A stretch of 64,000 nt of DNA from Scortum barcoo (GCA_023238725.1 CM041534.1:3546449-3610448), one strand, 5' to 3'. Shown: positions 37,401 to 51,900, counted from the stretch's first letter. Made by a program: numbers and translations. The notes: generated from the sequence alone by a model not told the origin.

Positions 37401-39504
37401 AGCTTTTTCCTCTCATCTCATCTGTCAGCTTTTGTGAGATGTGCAGCATGGACAGACAGGACATGCTTTCTGACTGTTTGTGGATGCTTTTTTTTTTTTT
37501 TTAGTGCATGTTGAACAAGACAAGAGATGAGTTTGTCAGAGAGTCTGCTGCCTGTCTGGGTGAATTTCAGAGAACTTTCATGCAGATTAAAGTCAAAGAC
37601 TGATGTGCTTCATTGGTACTTCAGATTTGAGAGCAGGACCTTTGTTTATCTTCTCATCCCTTTTGTTGTCTCACACCCAGTCTCAGCAATAAATCTCATC
37701 TAATTAGTGAAACGCTGTATCTGCAGAGACTAATCCAACATCTGGCTGATAGGACTGATACTGTGGTGTGATCTGTGTTTTATATAGTTGCTGTCAAACT
37801 TTAGTTTGCTGAGATGTAGCCTGTCATTCTTGGCTCTGTTCAGCACTACTGAAATGTAAATCTTTTAATTAGACTTTGGATGATTTTCAAGAGGTCTTTT
37901 TGGCATCTTGCTGCCAAACTGTCTGGAGCGAACTGCAGATTATCTCACACATACACTAATGCCACTAATGAAGCTGCAGTTGAATATTTAAAATGTATTC
38001 ACTTGTTTGCATAAATTATTGCCACAAAAAGTCTTTTATATGTTTTACACAAAATCAGTTACAGTGATTTAGAACGAATAGGTTAGAAAAGAAAAGCACT
38101 TCATTGTGCCACCAGCAGGAAATGCATCTTTGTCCCACCATTAAAATAAAATAACACTAAAAACATTAAGGTCAGATCACATATGATTGGTAGGACACAC
38201 TGTGTATACTGTATGTGATACTATTTGATATGAGAACAGAGAGATGTTCTAGTGATGTTGCTTCAGCCCCACAAAAACTGTAAATCTTTTTTGGAAATCA
38301 TCATTATAGATAAGTACTCATTTGCTGCAAAGAATATTACTGAAGTACCACCTTCACAAAGAGTGTAAATGCACTAAAAGGGTTGACTCACACCATGGAC
38401 TTTATATTTTTCCTTCTTCGGTTTCAAGGTTCAATCTAATCTAAAGCTTTATTGGTCTAAATAATAAGCACAGAAATATTCCATGTTTTAACTCTTTACT
38501 CCTCTTTTAAATGCTCATTTAAACAATATAAACATATTTTTTCATCGAAATGTATTAATTGGAAGTGTTGCATACTGTGCAGACATTTTTTCACACTTCA
38601 TGATAATTTGCTATATGTCAAAGGGAAAACAAACATGAACCTGTGCTGTAGTCACCTCAGTGTCAGTCTGTAAACTTCTGTATACTGTACATTACATGTG
38701 AGTGCACCAGCAGGGGATCACTGCCAGGCTGTCTATTAGAAATTTGTAATGAAGTCTAAAGATGTAAAGACGTAACTTCACCCATCACTTACTCTGTTCA
38801 TTAACAAATTGCTCACAAATGGCTCTCGTTGAAACTGTTTGATCTAGAATTAAGATCTGCTTGGAAAAACACCAGAGGGTTATTTCATAGAGCATTTCCC
38901 AACAATTTTGATTCTGCATCAGTTCCTGAGTAATCCATATCGAACGCATCTCAGCAGAATTAAGAGTATGTCAGAAGGACATTCAAGAGAAAATCATTAC
39001 GCTTTGAACCGGCTCTGCAGGCTTGCTGATCTTTTTTTATCTGCATACTCCACTGTGCTCTTGATGTACATTACAAAAAAAGTGCCTTTGAGCCAGATTG
39101 TTTGAGGTTGTTTTTGCCCACTTGAAAGCTGGTTCAGATCAGAGGCAAATTCTCACTTCAAGCGGAGGGAATGCTGCATGAGCAGATCAATACGCCGAGC
39201 AGGTCCTCGCAAAACCAGCACTATCATCCTACGATACGGGATGCTGAGTCCTCTGAAGTTCCCACTGAACTGTAATCGTCCATGCCAGATGTACAAAAAG
39301 AGATGTGAAAAATATAGCATGACAGGAACAGTATCATTTAGGAGTATTCTCTGCGTTCTGTCTGACAGGTAGATTTGACATTTACTGAAGCTTCCAGTCC
39401 ACAGAGGAGCAGAAATTTGTCTATCAAGTGGTTGTCGATGTGCTGTAATGTAAAAGCCATGCTGCTAATCTGCAGGTGAATGATGCCTGTTAATGGTGAA
39501 TTAA

Positions 39505-39850
39505 ATGTCTCGACAACTATTCAATGGATCGCCATGAAATGTGGTGAGATTCATGTCTCCCTCAGGATGAAAAGTAATGACTTCAGAATCTGAATCAGAA
39601 TTGCTGCCAAGCAGGTTTTCACTTACAAAGAATGTGACTTTGTTGATCCTTTCCTTCATTCAGCTCCATCATCGAGACAAAACTTTTCATTTGTCCAATT
39701 CTTGCAGTACTAATTCCCTTTGTCTTTAGTGCTAATCAAAATGTTGCTAACTTTAAACTCTAAGATGGTGAACAAGTTAAACATAATACCTGCTAAATCA
39801 GCATGTTAGGATGCTGGTGTTAGAAGTTAATATTTAGGCTCTTAGCACAC
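39505..39850 (+). repeat. Dispersed 'GTTAGCATG' repeat, forward copy
   Basis: Carries 'aactattcaatggatcgccatgaaatg', 'ctccctcaggatgaaaagtaatgac', 'aagatggtgaacaagttaaacataatacc' and 'tcagcatgttaggatgctg', ordered blocks of an abundant teleost repeat also seen at 42.2 and 57.1 kb. Confidence 0.65.
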
Positions 39851-42115
39851 GGTCCAAACTTCGTATATGGCTGGACCATATCTATAATGTCAATTCCTGG
39901 ATGTTCATCTGCAATTTTCTGTAGTGGTTCCAGTAAGATTTATCACATGACATGGTTAAGCTATGTTTAACTAATCAATGTTATAAACGCAGTTGTAACA
40001 ACAAAACTCTCCACATATATCTTAATTCTTTGATTTGAAAGACAACTTATTCTAATTATAAGATAAGTTTAAAGATTAAAAGTAAAATGATCTATTAACT
40101 CCCCTTTCATTTATTTCTATCAGCAGGATGTCTCTTGTTTTTTCTCACTCATGACGTTTTGAGTGTTTTGTTATTGGGGTGTTAGAGTCACTCACTCTCT
40201 GGACTGTTACTGTCTGTAACCATCATCTCCACTTCTCTCTGGTGAAGTTTTGCCACCACAAAGAAAATAAAATCACAAAAAAAGAACAAAACATCACTCA
40301 ATCTTCATCTGCACGTCACCATTTCAGATCTGTGGCTTCGAACCAGAGTTAGGAAAACTCTGATTTTATTTTAACTGACTTCATCCTCACTTGTCACTGG
40401 TGACTAGAGGCCATGTAACAAAAAAACCACACAGCATTTCAGTAACTATGATGCTGCAGTCTGAGCTCTTTGACTGACTAAAGTCACTTTACCATTTGAA
40501 GCATGTAGTTTTTTGGGGCTACAGCACCATGTAGGTAACTTCTCTCCCACCCGGAAAGACTCCCCTCTCTTGGAACTTGGAAATATATGTTTACTTATTT
40601 TGGGATTCTCAGCATGAGAAATACGAGGTGTGGCGTGTGAACTGCTTGATATGCAGTCCCACCATCAAAACATGAGACTCGACAGCTCTGTTATATTTTA
40701 CAGGAATTTCTGATATATGCCATTGTCACACCACCGGTAGATGTTCCTCCAAGCCTCACCTTAACGTCGCCACCAGTCCCTCGTCTGCAGGCCCAATCAG
40801 TCACATTAAAAAGTCCCCACACAGAAACAGAAGGGTAGACTCAGTAGTTTAGAGGGCGGCAACTGTACTCATACGATATATAGCAACATGACTAACATTC
40901 CCACCTATTCATTCAACCACAGCCAATGAGGAAACTCCAACACTGCGGCCCAGCCAAAAACAACACGATTCATGGAGCCAGTTTGAGTAGCAGGCTCATG
41001 AAGACTCACATTTGAAGGCTTGTAAGTAATTAAAAGGAGAGAGTTTCTGAGCATAATTGCAATATGAAACATAAAATTGGTCTACTTTGTAGCTTGTACA
41101 AGATTACCAGATATTATTCACCCACGCCTATTAGCCAAGTTGCTCTAAGTGTGACAATTTTGTAATTTAGTGAACATGAACCAGTTGTACATGTTAGCAG
41201 CTGTTGAGTACTATGACTCTCATATCCCTCCTTACTCTAACATTACAGGGGAATTTGTGCTGCATTTTCTACCCGTATAGAAACAAATTAGTCTCAGCCT
41301 GGCAGTGACTCAGCTTCACCAAATGTCAAATGTCAAGGAGATACAGATACAGAGTCAGACATCAGACCTCTGCCTGAATGTGAGGGAATGCTGTTTTTAA
41401 GTTTTTAACACACTTTGAGCTTACACTCTCACTTCACTGCGACGGGAGCACACAACAGGTGCAGACAAAGAACAGACTCTTCTTCAAATAGAAAACTTGG
41501 AAGTAGTCGTTCCCCGACGCCAGGAAGAGTCCTGAGACAACAATAGCAGCCAGGCACCAAAGCTGTGAGATCTTAATGTAAAAATACATAAAGGAAAGTA
41601 ATTCAGAACAAATGGCACTGTAGTCTGTTTACACATCTCGATTTTCCACAGAAAGTGATAAATAAATACACTGATCACTAATATATTGAAGTCTATACGG
41701 TGTACTATAATAAAACACAATATTTACCACATTTTCTACTGAGAAATGTCACACACGTCCTCATTAATTATGCCAATTGTGAAAATCAAAAACACAGTAT
41801 GCTGTGCACTATATTTACACACATATAATGAAACATAAACACACCATGAGTACAGTGGCATCACACTCGCAGGTTCATTTCCAGAGTTTATGTAAACACA
41901 CTGATGAAGACTGATTGTTTGATTAACTTTATCGTCTCCGAAGGGGAAATTGATTTGCAGTGTGTTCACAAAAAATAGATATAAAGCTGATTCTCCATGA
42001 GTCAACAGATTTATTCAGTCCATACATGACATGCATACTGCTGGGAACAGTGAATGGATGGAGAGGAAAAAGGAGAAAGGCTGAACTGTGCCGTCTGGAG
42101 ATCTCCTAACTTTCC

Positions 42116-42290
42116 ATCCACCACCATCATCAAAATGAATGACATTCCCTCTTGCCTCCACTGGATTCTGTATTTAGCACTAATTTTAGCAAATTTTAGC
42201 ATGGAGAACATGGTCAGCATTATAGGTGCTAAACATCAACATGTTAGCATCGCCATTGGGAGCATGTACACTAAGTTAGTTTGTAGTGTA
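42116..42290 (+). repeat. Dispersed 'GTTAGCATG' repeat, forward copy
   Basis: Fragment with 'tgaatgacattccctcttgcctc', 'tatttagcactaattttagcaaattttagcatgg' and 'aaacatcaacatgttagcatcgcc'. Confidence 0.6.
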
Positions 42291-42310
42291 CTGAAGTAAA
42301 ACCTTCTTGT

Positions 42311-42376
42311 GGCCAGGGTGTACCCTGCCTCTCGCCCAGTGTCAGCTGGGACTGGCTCCAGCATCCCGCGACCCTA
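42311..42376 (+). repeat. 3' fragment of the 18.2-kb SINE-like family
   Basis: ccagggtgtaccctgcctc...gtcagctgggactggctccagcatcccgcgaccct matches 18450-18510 closely. Confidence 0.75.
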
Positions 42377-43389
42377 TGAGAGGATGCTGCTCTGCCTTTT
42401 CGTTATAATTGAGTCAAGGTCATGCATGCACTTCATTCTTGATTGTGGCTGCTGATTGTATATTTGGCCTTGATTGTTTTTCACTTGTGAAAATCGCCTC
42501 TGTGGGGGTGTACACAACTTTCAATCAGTGAAATGTGAATGAATGCCAATTTATTCAAATTTAAAACAGAGGTAAAATGTACATAAATATATATGTTTTG
42601 CCTACAGTTTGACTTTTCTGATTGCTGAACAGTCTGCATTTAAATGCTTCATGGTGTTCACAGCAGGGTAAATGCAATGCTCAAAAATAAACTGGATTCT
42701 ATCTACAATCACACAAAAAGACACTTTTGTTGATTTTTTTTTTATATAACCACATTTCCTTCAAATGTAGAGGCAAGAAAATTCTGTCACTTCGAGGCAC
42801 AATGAGACGCCGCGCCATTAACTGTGACAACTCACACAGAATTGTTGTTTTCTTGCTTTGATCATGAGAATAATTGGATTAAGCTAATTACATACCCAGC
42901 AGACTATTACACTTGTGCTCAGCAATCGTGTATACACTGTGATTTTTGATGGAACTGATTGTCATTTGCCTCTGGCTGCTGATTTGAATTCAATTACAAG
43001 GACGCGGCAATTACATGGTCATATAGTATAAGCATCTTCACGTAATCATTATTTTGATTAGAGTTCTATTTAGTGAATTGATATTGTGATAAGACATGCA
43101 TTTTGATGAGCGTTGATTACCTCAAGGGAAACAAGCACATAATTATTTAGTCCATCAACAAATGCAGTGTGCAAAATTGCAAAGAAAATTGGAATATTAA
43201 CCGACAGAACAGCTTGATCACATTATTCTCCAACTCCAAGTACATGCAGTAATAGATTATAGAGTGCCCAGTCAGTGAATGATAATATGCCGACTGTACT
43301 CATGGAGATTTGGGCGTGTATTGGCACATCTTCTCTTGCTGAACAGTTATTAAGGTTTGAAATAAGTGATACGTTTGACACAACGTTCA

Positions 43390-43450
43390 AAACCATCCAT
43401 CCATCCATGTTCTAAACCTGCTTATCCTGAGCACACACAGGATCGCAGCG
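43390..43450 (-). repeat. Tail fragment of the 18.2-kb SINE-like family, reverse
   Basis: ccatccatccatccatgttctaaacctgcttatcctgag is the reverse complement of the family's 3' terminus (...aggataa...ggttaggaaaatggatggatgg). Confidence 0.65.
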
Positions 43451-44960
43451 TTCAAAACCTTTAAATGTACTGCATTAGTTTGCAGTGTTGTTGGCAGCAG
43501 CATAATTCAACATTCAGCAACACAGTATGATTGTCACCTGAGAGCATTTTTTTTTTTTTTTTTTGGCATTTTCATGCACATCTTCAGTAATTGAGCAGAC
43601 ATGAGTAAGATTTGCCTTGATTAAGGCTGCAGTGTATAGGGCTTTACTGGTCCAAATATGCCTGCCAAATGGATTTGGAGTAGTTACTTTTTAGCATCGT
43701 TTGGCTTGGTGCATGTTTCAGTGTCCAGCTGATGTGGTTGGCAGTACACTCCTTGGCGAGGAGGCCTGCAGTATGCATGATTAGATACAATAACAGAGAA
43801 AGGATTCCTTTTCAATTAGTGGTCAAAACACCAAGGCCAAGAGCTACAGAGCTTGTAATCTCTGTTAATTAATGTGCTACAGCTATTCCTTATATTTACT
43901 GAGCTTCATTGTTCTATTGCCTGTTCTGTTTAACACATTTGTGTTTAAAGTAAGGACTTTTGAAAAGTTTGGCAGAACAGTGGCCACTGCCTGCAACTGG
44001 CAGTTCTGAAACAGTGCTACATAGTGTTTAGCATTTCACTAAAAGTCACTGTAACAGCTGTGCAAAAACAGAAAAGTCATAAAGTTAGCAGACCAGACTG
44101 ACTTTGTAATGTGTTTATAGAGAAAAATTTACCTAGTGTAATTATTAAAAGTAATATTAGCCACAATAAGCTAATGGTCATACCAAGTAAGGCTTACTTG
44201 GTATAACTGCAAAACCCCCTCAGTGTATTAGATTGAGTAATGGCGTGTTTTATTGCTCACAATTAAGCTTTTCATTTGCGAGAGGAACAATCTAACATTT
44301 CTTTTCTCAGAAGTCAGAATAGTCTCATTTTAGTCTTTTTACCCCTATTTAAAAAAAGTTACTGCAGGTTGATCAAAAAACAGACAGTCCATTTTTTTTG
44401 TCATTCATAGTCTTTTAATAATTAAAACATGTACCATGATGTTGGTAATGTGCATTATATTGTATATGGTTCCAGAGTTGTTTTTCCTTTTTAATGAATT
44501 AATTGAAAATGCAAACAGTGCTGTAAGTGGGCACATTTTCTCTGTCGGAGCTGTGAAATAAGCATTGTTGGCACTGTGCTATTCGGTACTCATTAACACT
44601 TACACTGAAATGTTAGACTTCACACCATCTGTACTTGTAAACATCTTCACAGGAGAAACCTGTAATTGCAGACGCCCACATTTCAAATTATTTAACTATC
44701 TCTTACTCACTATATGTTTTTTTAACAACTCAAGTCCTAAAGAAGAAATTCTTTACAATCTCACTTTTTAAAACAGAATCTGACTTTGTCTCAAACTTAT
44801 TTTATTCATTATAGTGTCAGTTGATATGACTATATTGATATGACTGATAGTCACACTGCTGAGTTCATGATGGCTGCTGGTAATACATTTCAATAGATTG
44901 ATTCCTGAGCATCCTCTGACAAATGAAGACATGCTGGGTATACAAGCTAATCTGCAGCAA

Positions 44961-44965
44961 GTGTG

Positions 44966-45016
<51 letters not shown>
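44961..45016. repeat. (GT)n microsatellite
   Basis: About 28 units with one tt interruption at about 44980. Confidence 0.95.
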
Positions 45017-45018
<2 letters not shown>

Positions 45019-47189
45019 GGCCTAACACAAGGTGCATTCATCTTATAAGTCAGACAAAAAACCAGCATGATGTCTGAACACCATGATGTTTGACATCATC
45101 AGTGGTACATTGGTAAATCATCAACTCCTAATTAGTGCTTCCTTGTTATTCCTTTACAATAACATCTTCATTTCCTATGGAAAAGGGAAGCTAAACTTTC
45201 ACCATGCTCCTATAATAAAAGAAAAGACACCTGGTAGTTCTCACACTGTGACGCCCTTATTGCCTAGCTTCACATCCTGTTTGTGTGTATCACAGCCTAC
45301 GTACTGTACTGATACTCCAAAGAGTCACAGTGTAAATTGGGAAGAATTACACTGTAAATTGTCCCATTCATGCCCCTCCCAAATAACATGTGAACCATTT
45401 ACAAAAACCACACTCGTACCATGTTGTCATCATATGAGTGTAAACCAAGATATGTATCTACAAAATCCAAAGCAAGTGTCAGAGATGACACTTACAGAGA
45501 TAGAGCTGTTTCAGTGGAAGCCACTAATTATCACACGGATGATTTTCAAAGGACCCACCGCCCTGGAAAATAATAGGAGTTGTGCTTCACAGTGTTTTCA
45601 TCACATACACATCAATATTGCCACGGCCATCTTAAGAAGGTATTAATTGAATTTGAATTTAAATGACTTTCATTTTAATAGCACTAATACACTTCTCCCT
45701 CTCTATGTGACACCTTTGAAACTGCATCACTGTCTCATTAATCACCCATCTGTCAAACAATGAATGGCATTTCTCCGAGCCTCAGCACACTAGCAGATGC
45801 AAACAGAATATTGATGGAATGATGGATGTGATTAAATAACAGAAAAGTGAGAGTGCAAGAAGAGCTATCAGTGGATAATCTTACTTTCTCTAAAGTGGGT
45901 GTAATCATAATAAAAATTATCCCTTTTTTTTCATTTTGAATCCAAGCTTTAAAATCATCTCGCTCAAATTATCTTCTGCCTATCAACAAACTGATGTATT
46001 TTTTTCTCTGTGGTGTCATATGAGGACAAGGCGGCATAATGTCAAGTTGTTTAGAAATCGTTCCCGTTGGGTCGATAGCAGGTGTTGGGTTTCTGCTGGA
46101 TACAAAGACACCAGTCGGAGAGAGGGTGTCGAGCTGAGAGCAATTATTCTTTTACAATGAATCTGTTTACGTGCACACATTAGCATCAGTTTTGCATCAA
46201 ATAGCACTGCAGATCATAATCGCAGATCGCAATGAATACTCTCGGTCATGAAAGGCTGTTTATAAGCACCATCTTATTCTGCACCCTAATAACATATGCA
46301 TGAATACACTGCACATTTCCTGAGGATGGATGACTCAGACCATGAAAACTCAAGAAGGTGATCAGGTGCATACATATGCATATCCAAATAGTCTTTGTAA
46401 TGTCGGAGAAATATTGATGATGGCTGATTTGAATGATTCAGTCAAGGATAATGATACCACATCATGCTGCTTGTGCTCAGAGGAACAGAAAGTAAAGAGA
46501 GAGGCAGAGGTCAAAGTTGAAGAATGAGTATTTTTTCATGTCTGGCCTGTAGAAAAAAGCAGACTTTCATTCCATTTGATGTACAAGCTAAGCAACATAT
46601 AAATTAAGTGATAATTCAGCATATTGACAAGATTGTTAGTTAGCAGGAGACTGCAGACTACTGGGAGCAGTCACGGACATATGTGGCTAATAAGAATACA
46701 AACAAGATTACAAATGTTCTGTCAAAGAGCCATCTTCATTTTTAGGGTGATAAGTGTTGCATTATCTAATGATCAGCTCCTTTTTTACATCAGCAGCGGA
46801 GCAGAGGAGCTCTAAAACAGTGGCTATCATTAGCATGTTAGCATTAGCAAACATTTAGAGAAACTTTATGTAACATTACATATCTGGCCACCTAAGAATG
46901 TCAAATATTTAGCTCTTTTGGGCTTTCCATCCACTCTTGATAAAACATATCTTCATAAAAAGCTCTTCACGCGCTAACACCAGCAGCTAACGTTGTCAGT
47001 CTGGTTTGGTGCTAAGCAAGTCGTGTACAGTGCTGTCTGTAGGAAGTGATAAGAAAAAGTCAGACTGGTTAAAACAACAAATTCAACTCTAAAAAGCTGA
47101 GCAGAGCTGAAGAGTTGGGTTATAATTCTGTGGGTAATAACATACAGTTCATTTGAAAATTGTCAGTTAGAGTAAATGTGTCCTTAAAG

Positions 47190-47370
47190 GGACAAGGGTT
47201 TAATATTTGGGGAAATATGTTTATTAGACTCTATTGTCCAAAGTTCACAAAATCCAAATTACCAAAGGTAACTAAATCCACCTAGCACCACCAGTGAAGC
47301 TTGCTAACTTAACACCAGGTGGATTTTGTTACCAGGTTAGCTGTTTCTAAGCTAACCGGCTGTGCTGCTG
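47190..47370. repeat. Partial foldback-family repeat
   Basis: tttggggaaatatgtttatta..., caccaggtggattttgttaccaggttagctgtttctaagctaaccggctg... belongs to the family at 59.5 and 61.2 kb; one arm is shortened. Confidence 0.55.
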
Positions 47371-48691
47371 ATGTTATCTAAGTCCTGGATCATGTATTTA
47401 TGGAAAACTTGTTTAAAAGAACAACAAGTGCACGTAGTCACTTAACACTAATTTATCATCAATGGGCCGACTGTTCCCACGACTAACCTGATAATCTTTG
47501 ATTCAAGTGGATCCTGTGTCAGTGTATAATTTGATTCTGGTCAAAAATCAGCATTTTCTCTTTATCTCTTTATTATCAATTTTGCTCAAATAACCTCACA
47601 TTATTGGAAAACAGAAAAAATGTTCCTTTATTCTGACTTGGACGTGCTCACATAATGTCCTAAGACAGTTACTCGTCACCAAATAAAAATCATAAATTAG
47701 CATATTTTTACACTCATCTGTAGCAGTTCATAAATCATAAGTCAAATAAGAGCAAACCAGACACAAACACATACTTGTGTGTTTCTATTGGTGCTAATAT
47801 TTTATTTAGACATAATGCCAGCAACACTTCTGTAGTTTTTTTCATCAAGTGAGAGAAACTATTTCTGTCGAAAATTCAGTTTCGCTGATTTGGAATTAAA
47901 AGTTGGACTCTGGCATTAATGCTGCTCAGCTGCTTGTAATACAGTCTCAACAATATGACTTAATGCTACATTACACATGTGTTTTTTCCTTCAATGATAA
48001 ATCATGTCTGACATAGGAAACATCCACATGCCACCCTCAGAGTGCTGTCTGGCTGGTAGACAAACATTTCTCTCACTGTTAAACAGTAGCTGCTATTCAA
48101 CTGACGTGATCTCCCACAAGCATGAAAGGTTACAGTCACTCACCTAAACCACCTGTTATAAGCAGCATCATTTGCCGCCACTTTGCTAAATGCCAAAATA
48201 TTACCATCCTACTTAGTTACTAACATGAGCTGTGTTGCTTTTCACACTGCTGCCTCCTCTCCATCTGTGGAGTTCTTTAGATTAGAGGCATATTTTTACT
48301 CTGCCCCACTATTAGACTTTTCAAGCAAAGGAGTCCATTCAGAGTGTACTCCTTTCATATGCCTGTCAGGAAATGAAAACAAAATGAATAGAAATGCCCT
48401 TATTGTCTGTCTAGCGGACCATGTGACTATAAATGTTTATGCCTGAGTTAAATAACCCCCAATGTTATGCATGGCTCTCTAAATGTTTCAAATCCTGCTT
48501 CATCCCCAAGAAAGAATTCCATTTGTGGGGCTGTGACATTTTTCATGTGATTTATTCTATTGTACTAAGTCCTGCGGCCACGGCTGCCCCTCCGCCCTGT
48601 CCCCTTGCCGTCAGCTTTGACAATCCCAGCCTTTGTTTTTGCAATGAGAAGCAGCATTCTTCCAGAGGGATGACCTCCTCTGTCTCTGCAG

Positions 48692-48944
48692 GGGCTGGCA
48701 GCGAGGACGCGACCCTACCCGAGGATTGGATAGCACCCGCCGGATGCTGTGAACCAAATCCGCTAGTTGTCACCCCAACTCTGCTGCTCATGTGTGTGCC
48801 AACCACGCTCTCCTTCCCTGAGAAAAGAACCTGATGGATCCCTCTGTTCATCACAGCTGACACATCAAGGCCCCGTGCCATTGTCAGCACCGTCATCACT
48901 GACAAGGATTAGACTTAGACGAAAGTGGATCATCAGTCATTTAT
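48692..48944 (+). other. b3gat1: Candidate non-coding 5' exon of b3gat1
   Basis: Bounded by a strong acceptor (cctcctctgtctctgcag at 48674-48691) and a strong donor (TTAT|gtaagt at 48945). The 253-bp interval is clearly richer in GC than its surroundings. It has no ORF resembling a known protein, lies 5.7 kb before the b3gat1 ATG exon on the same strand, and would be 5' UTR. This is inference from splice signals only. Confidence 0.35.
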
Positions 48945-51900
48945 GTAAGTATACACCTCTTTTACTTTATGGTTTTTATTTTACTAATGGATTACCTTTG
49001 TGTTGTAGTTATTCAGCTGAATCTATGCTCAGTTATGTCATTATTATTAAAGAATGGGCAAACAAGGGGAGAGAAACATTTGCTAGGCCATAAAAGCTCA
49101 GCTAAATACAAAATTTAAGCCGCACCTGAAGGGGGGAAGCTGAGACGAAAGGTAGAGAAAACTAGAGAGAGTGATCACTGAAATCCCACGGCACCTGAAT
49201 ATTAGAATTCCAAACCAGCCGTACTCCGAGGCACCAGGCTCAACTTTTACATCTCTATAACCAGCTGAGAGGGATAGTGCAAACATCAGAACATCAGACG
49301 CCAGAGACGGTGGTTCGTCAGATTACCTGCAGCTGCCTATCGTACACAGACACGAGCACAGGAGGTGTCTGAATACCATCCATTAGGATTTAAGGGATTT
49401 ATAACAGTTGGCTGGATTCAGGCGGCAGTAATGAGGATTTAATGAAAGAACATCACAACATACAGTTCCCCAAAGTTCCTCTGATGATCTGCCTCTGCTC
49501 TAAATTTATTTGCAACCAAAAATGGTATTTCTATTAGACAATAACATTAAAGGCGCTGCAAAAAGAGCGTGATAGTTATTTTTTCTCATTCTTTGTGAAT
49601 TTTCCCCCACCTGTCTGGAGGACTGGAGGAAATGCATGGTACTCATGTAATCAGTCATGTAATGAGGACTTTCCCTGGATACAGTTTGCGATGTCAAAGC
49701 CAGAGCTGGAGGGTTGGATGCAAAAAAAAAAAAATGCAAAGGTGTGGTCATTAGTGCTGTGGGTCAGCATCATTTAAGCTCTTTATCTGGATCCTGTAAC
49801 ATAGGCCTATCAATCTTTTGTTCTGCACAGTGCTCTGCAGGCTGGTTACCCTTTAAAATCGAGGATCTCTCAGCTGTCAGACCAGAGTCTGTCTCCAGCA
49901 CTGCGGTTATACGTGTACCTGTGTTGATTTGTTATCTGTAGCTGCTCGGTCATTTGTTAGGATGCCATTAAAAAAAGCCACATCAACAGAACGACACCCT
50001 AAAGACAGCAGCGTTGTAAGGCACATTCGCAACACTGAACACAAGCAGATTTAGGCTGACGGTGTAATCAAATTTTAAATGGCAGGTAAATGTGCTGAGG
50101 TTAGTTTGTGTGATTTATTCCTTCTTCTGGATGTAAAGGTGGTCGATTGGTGTTTTGACAGGCCTCCCTTAAATTGGCTCTATGTTTCAGTGCCTGCACG
50201 CAGTAAAACTGCCACGTCTACAGTCGAGTTACCACAGTTGGAGAAAACAGTACTTTATAATGTAGGTGCATCAAAATGAATTCATTCATGACCAAATAGA
50301 GGATACCTGGAACTGTGAAGATCCCATTGCTTTGTGCATCTAGCCTTTGTTATGCCTCAAACCGTATTAAAAAACAATCTTAGCATTAGAGTTGCACGGA
50401 GCTGCAGTCTTTGTACGCTGACTCATCTACCCCATGCAGAGGCCATTAACAAGTGGGGAGGCCCTCTGTGATGTGGAAGACATCGGCATCTGTGAAATTT
50501 CACAGATGATGCGCTATGCCAACACCACAACATCAGCACCAGATCTTAACTTTAAAATTCATTTTCAAGCCAACAAATAACCCACATATTAATTTTAGGT
50601 TAACCCAAGTATTCAGTTTTCACTTTGTCAGTTATTTTAGCCACAAATAATGTTTCTGTGGATTATAGCTCAGGATGCTAAAAGTATTACTGTATGTTTG
50701 TGCCATAGATGTCTGTCTTAAGATGTGTCTGATGGGATTTGATTGAAAATTCCTCAGAAAAGAGTAGCTCAGAAAACTTTACAGTAGCTCCACATCAGGT
50801 GATGGTATGACCCAGTTATTTTCTTCTCAACTCATCCTTGTATCATGAGATTGTTGCTTATGGTGCAGTCATCATCCATACTGTACTGAGCTTCAAACAT
50901 CCACTAGTGGTGGTTGCCACAGTGAGAATGTACACACTACAAACGTTCATAGACTAAAACAGAAAATAAGAAATATCCAGTGCTTTGTGTTATTGTATGT
51001 TTTGAATGTGAAACACTCCCACTTTCGGCTAATGGTGTGCTGAATAAGCAGTAAATCATTAGACCAGAATAACAACTGTATTACATCAGTTTGATTATTA
51101 GGCTTGTACAACACACTTAGCACTGATTACATGCAGAAAGAAAGTGTGCATCTGGTCAAATGTGTACTCACAGGTACAATGTTTTACAACTGTGAAGGGA
51201 CTGTGACTGTGTCATATAATTCAATATGGGACCGGGGCATGACAATCAGATTCTAAAGTTTAAGTGTGCTCTGCCTCCTTTTTGCAACGATACATAATTA
51301 AAAATTCTAATCTTCATCTATGAGCTAATTTGTAAAGCAATCATATTGCTTTTTCATATTTTGTAGGGAATTGTCTGAAATCCAGTATTTGTTGCCTGTC
51401 ATTAATTCATTTTTTGTGCCAGTTGTATGAATGTTTGGATGTGGACACTTGGTGGCCAACTGCAATGTTGTCTTTATGTAGAGATGAAGGCGAAACAAAA
51501 ATTTGTCAATGAACAGTGTAATTATCAGCACTAACAGACACAATATTTAAATTGAAATCATTAGAGAGTCTGTTTGCAAATATCGTATTACTCATGATGA
51601 TATACAGTTCGGAGACTTAATTGGCCCAATTTTAAAGCTGTGTCAGGCAACACACTACTGAGTGAATGAAGTCATGTCATTGCTGGCCACCAGATATCCA
51701 GACAGCATGAAGCTCACTGAGTTTGATTGACAGGGTTAATTGTGTTTCATTGCTGTGCATCTGTCAGGAGGACAGTGTATAGTTACTTGTTTTATTTTCA
51801 TCATTAATTACCTCCACCAAGAAAGTTTTGTTTTCATTCTCATTTGTCTGTCTGTGTGTTTGCCTGGTAGATAACATCTGACAATACTCCTTAACTACTT

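Larger units (their letters stand above)
37401..48691. other. Gene-free AT-rich stretch, possibly b3gat1 intron 1
   Basis: No coding exon recognised. It contains repeat fragments at 39505-39850, 42116-42290, 42311-42376, 43390-43450, 46820-46860 and 47190-47370, and a (GT)n tract at 44961-45016. The 42830-43150 segment is rich in homeodomain-type sites. The longest ORF (45083-45646, 187 codons) shows no family resemblance. Confidence 0.5.

Noticed and set aside
45083..45646. 187-codon plus-strand ORF, the longest in the gene-free region apart from a minus-strand ORF in the HMGN CpG area
   Set aside because: No recognisable motif or domain, no promoter or splice context, low-complexity AT-rich composition; expected by chance in 64 kb.
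48183..48834. Two overlapping plus-strand ORFs (87 and 133 codons)
   Set aside because: No family resemblance; the second runs across the candidate 5' UTR exon boundary.
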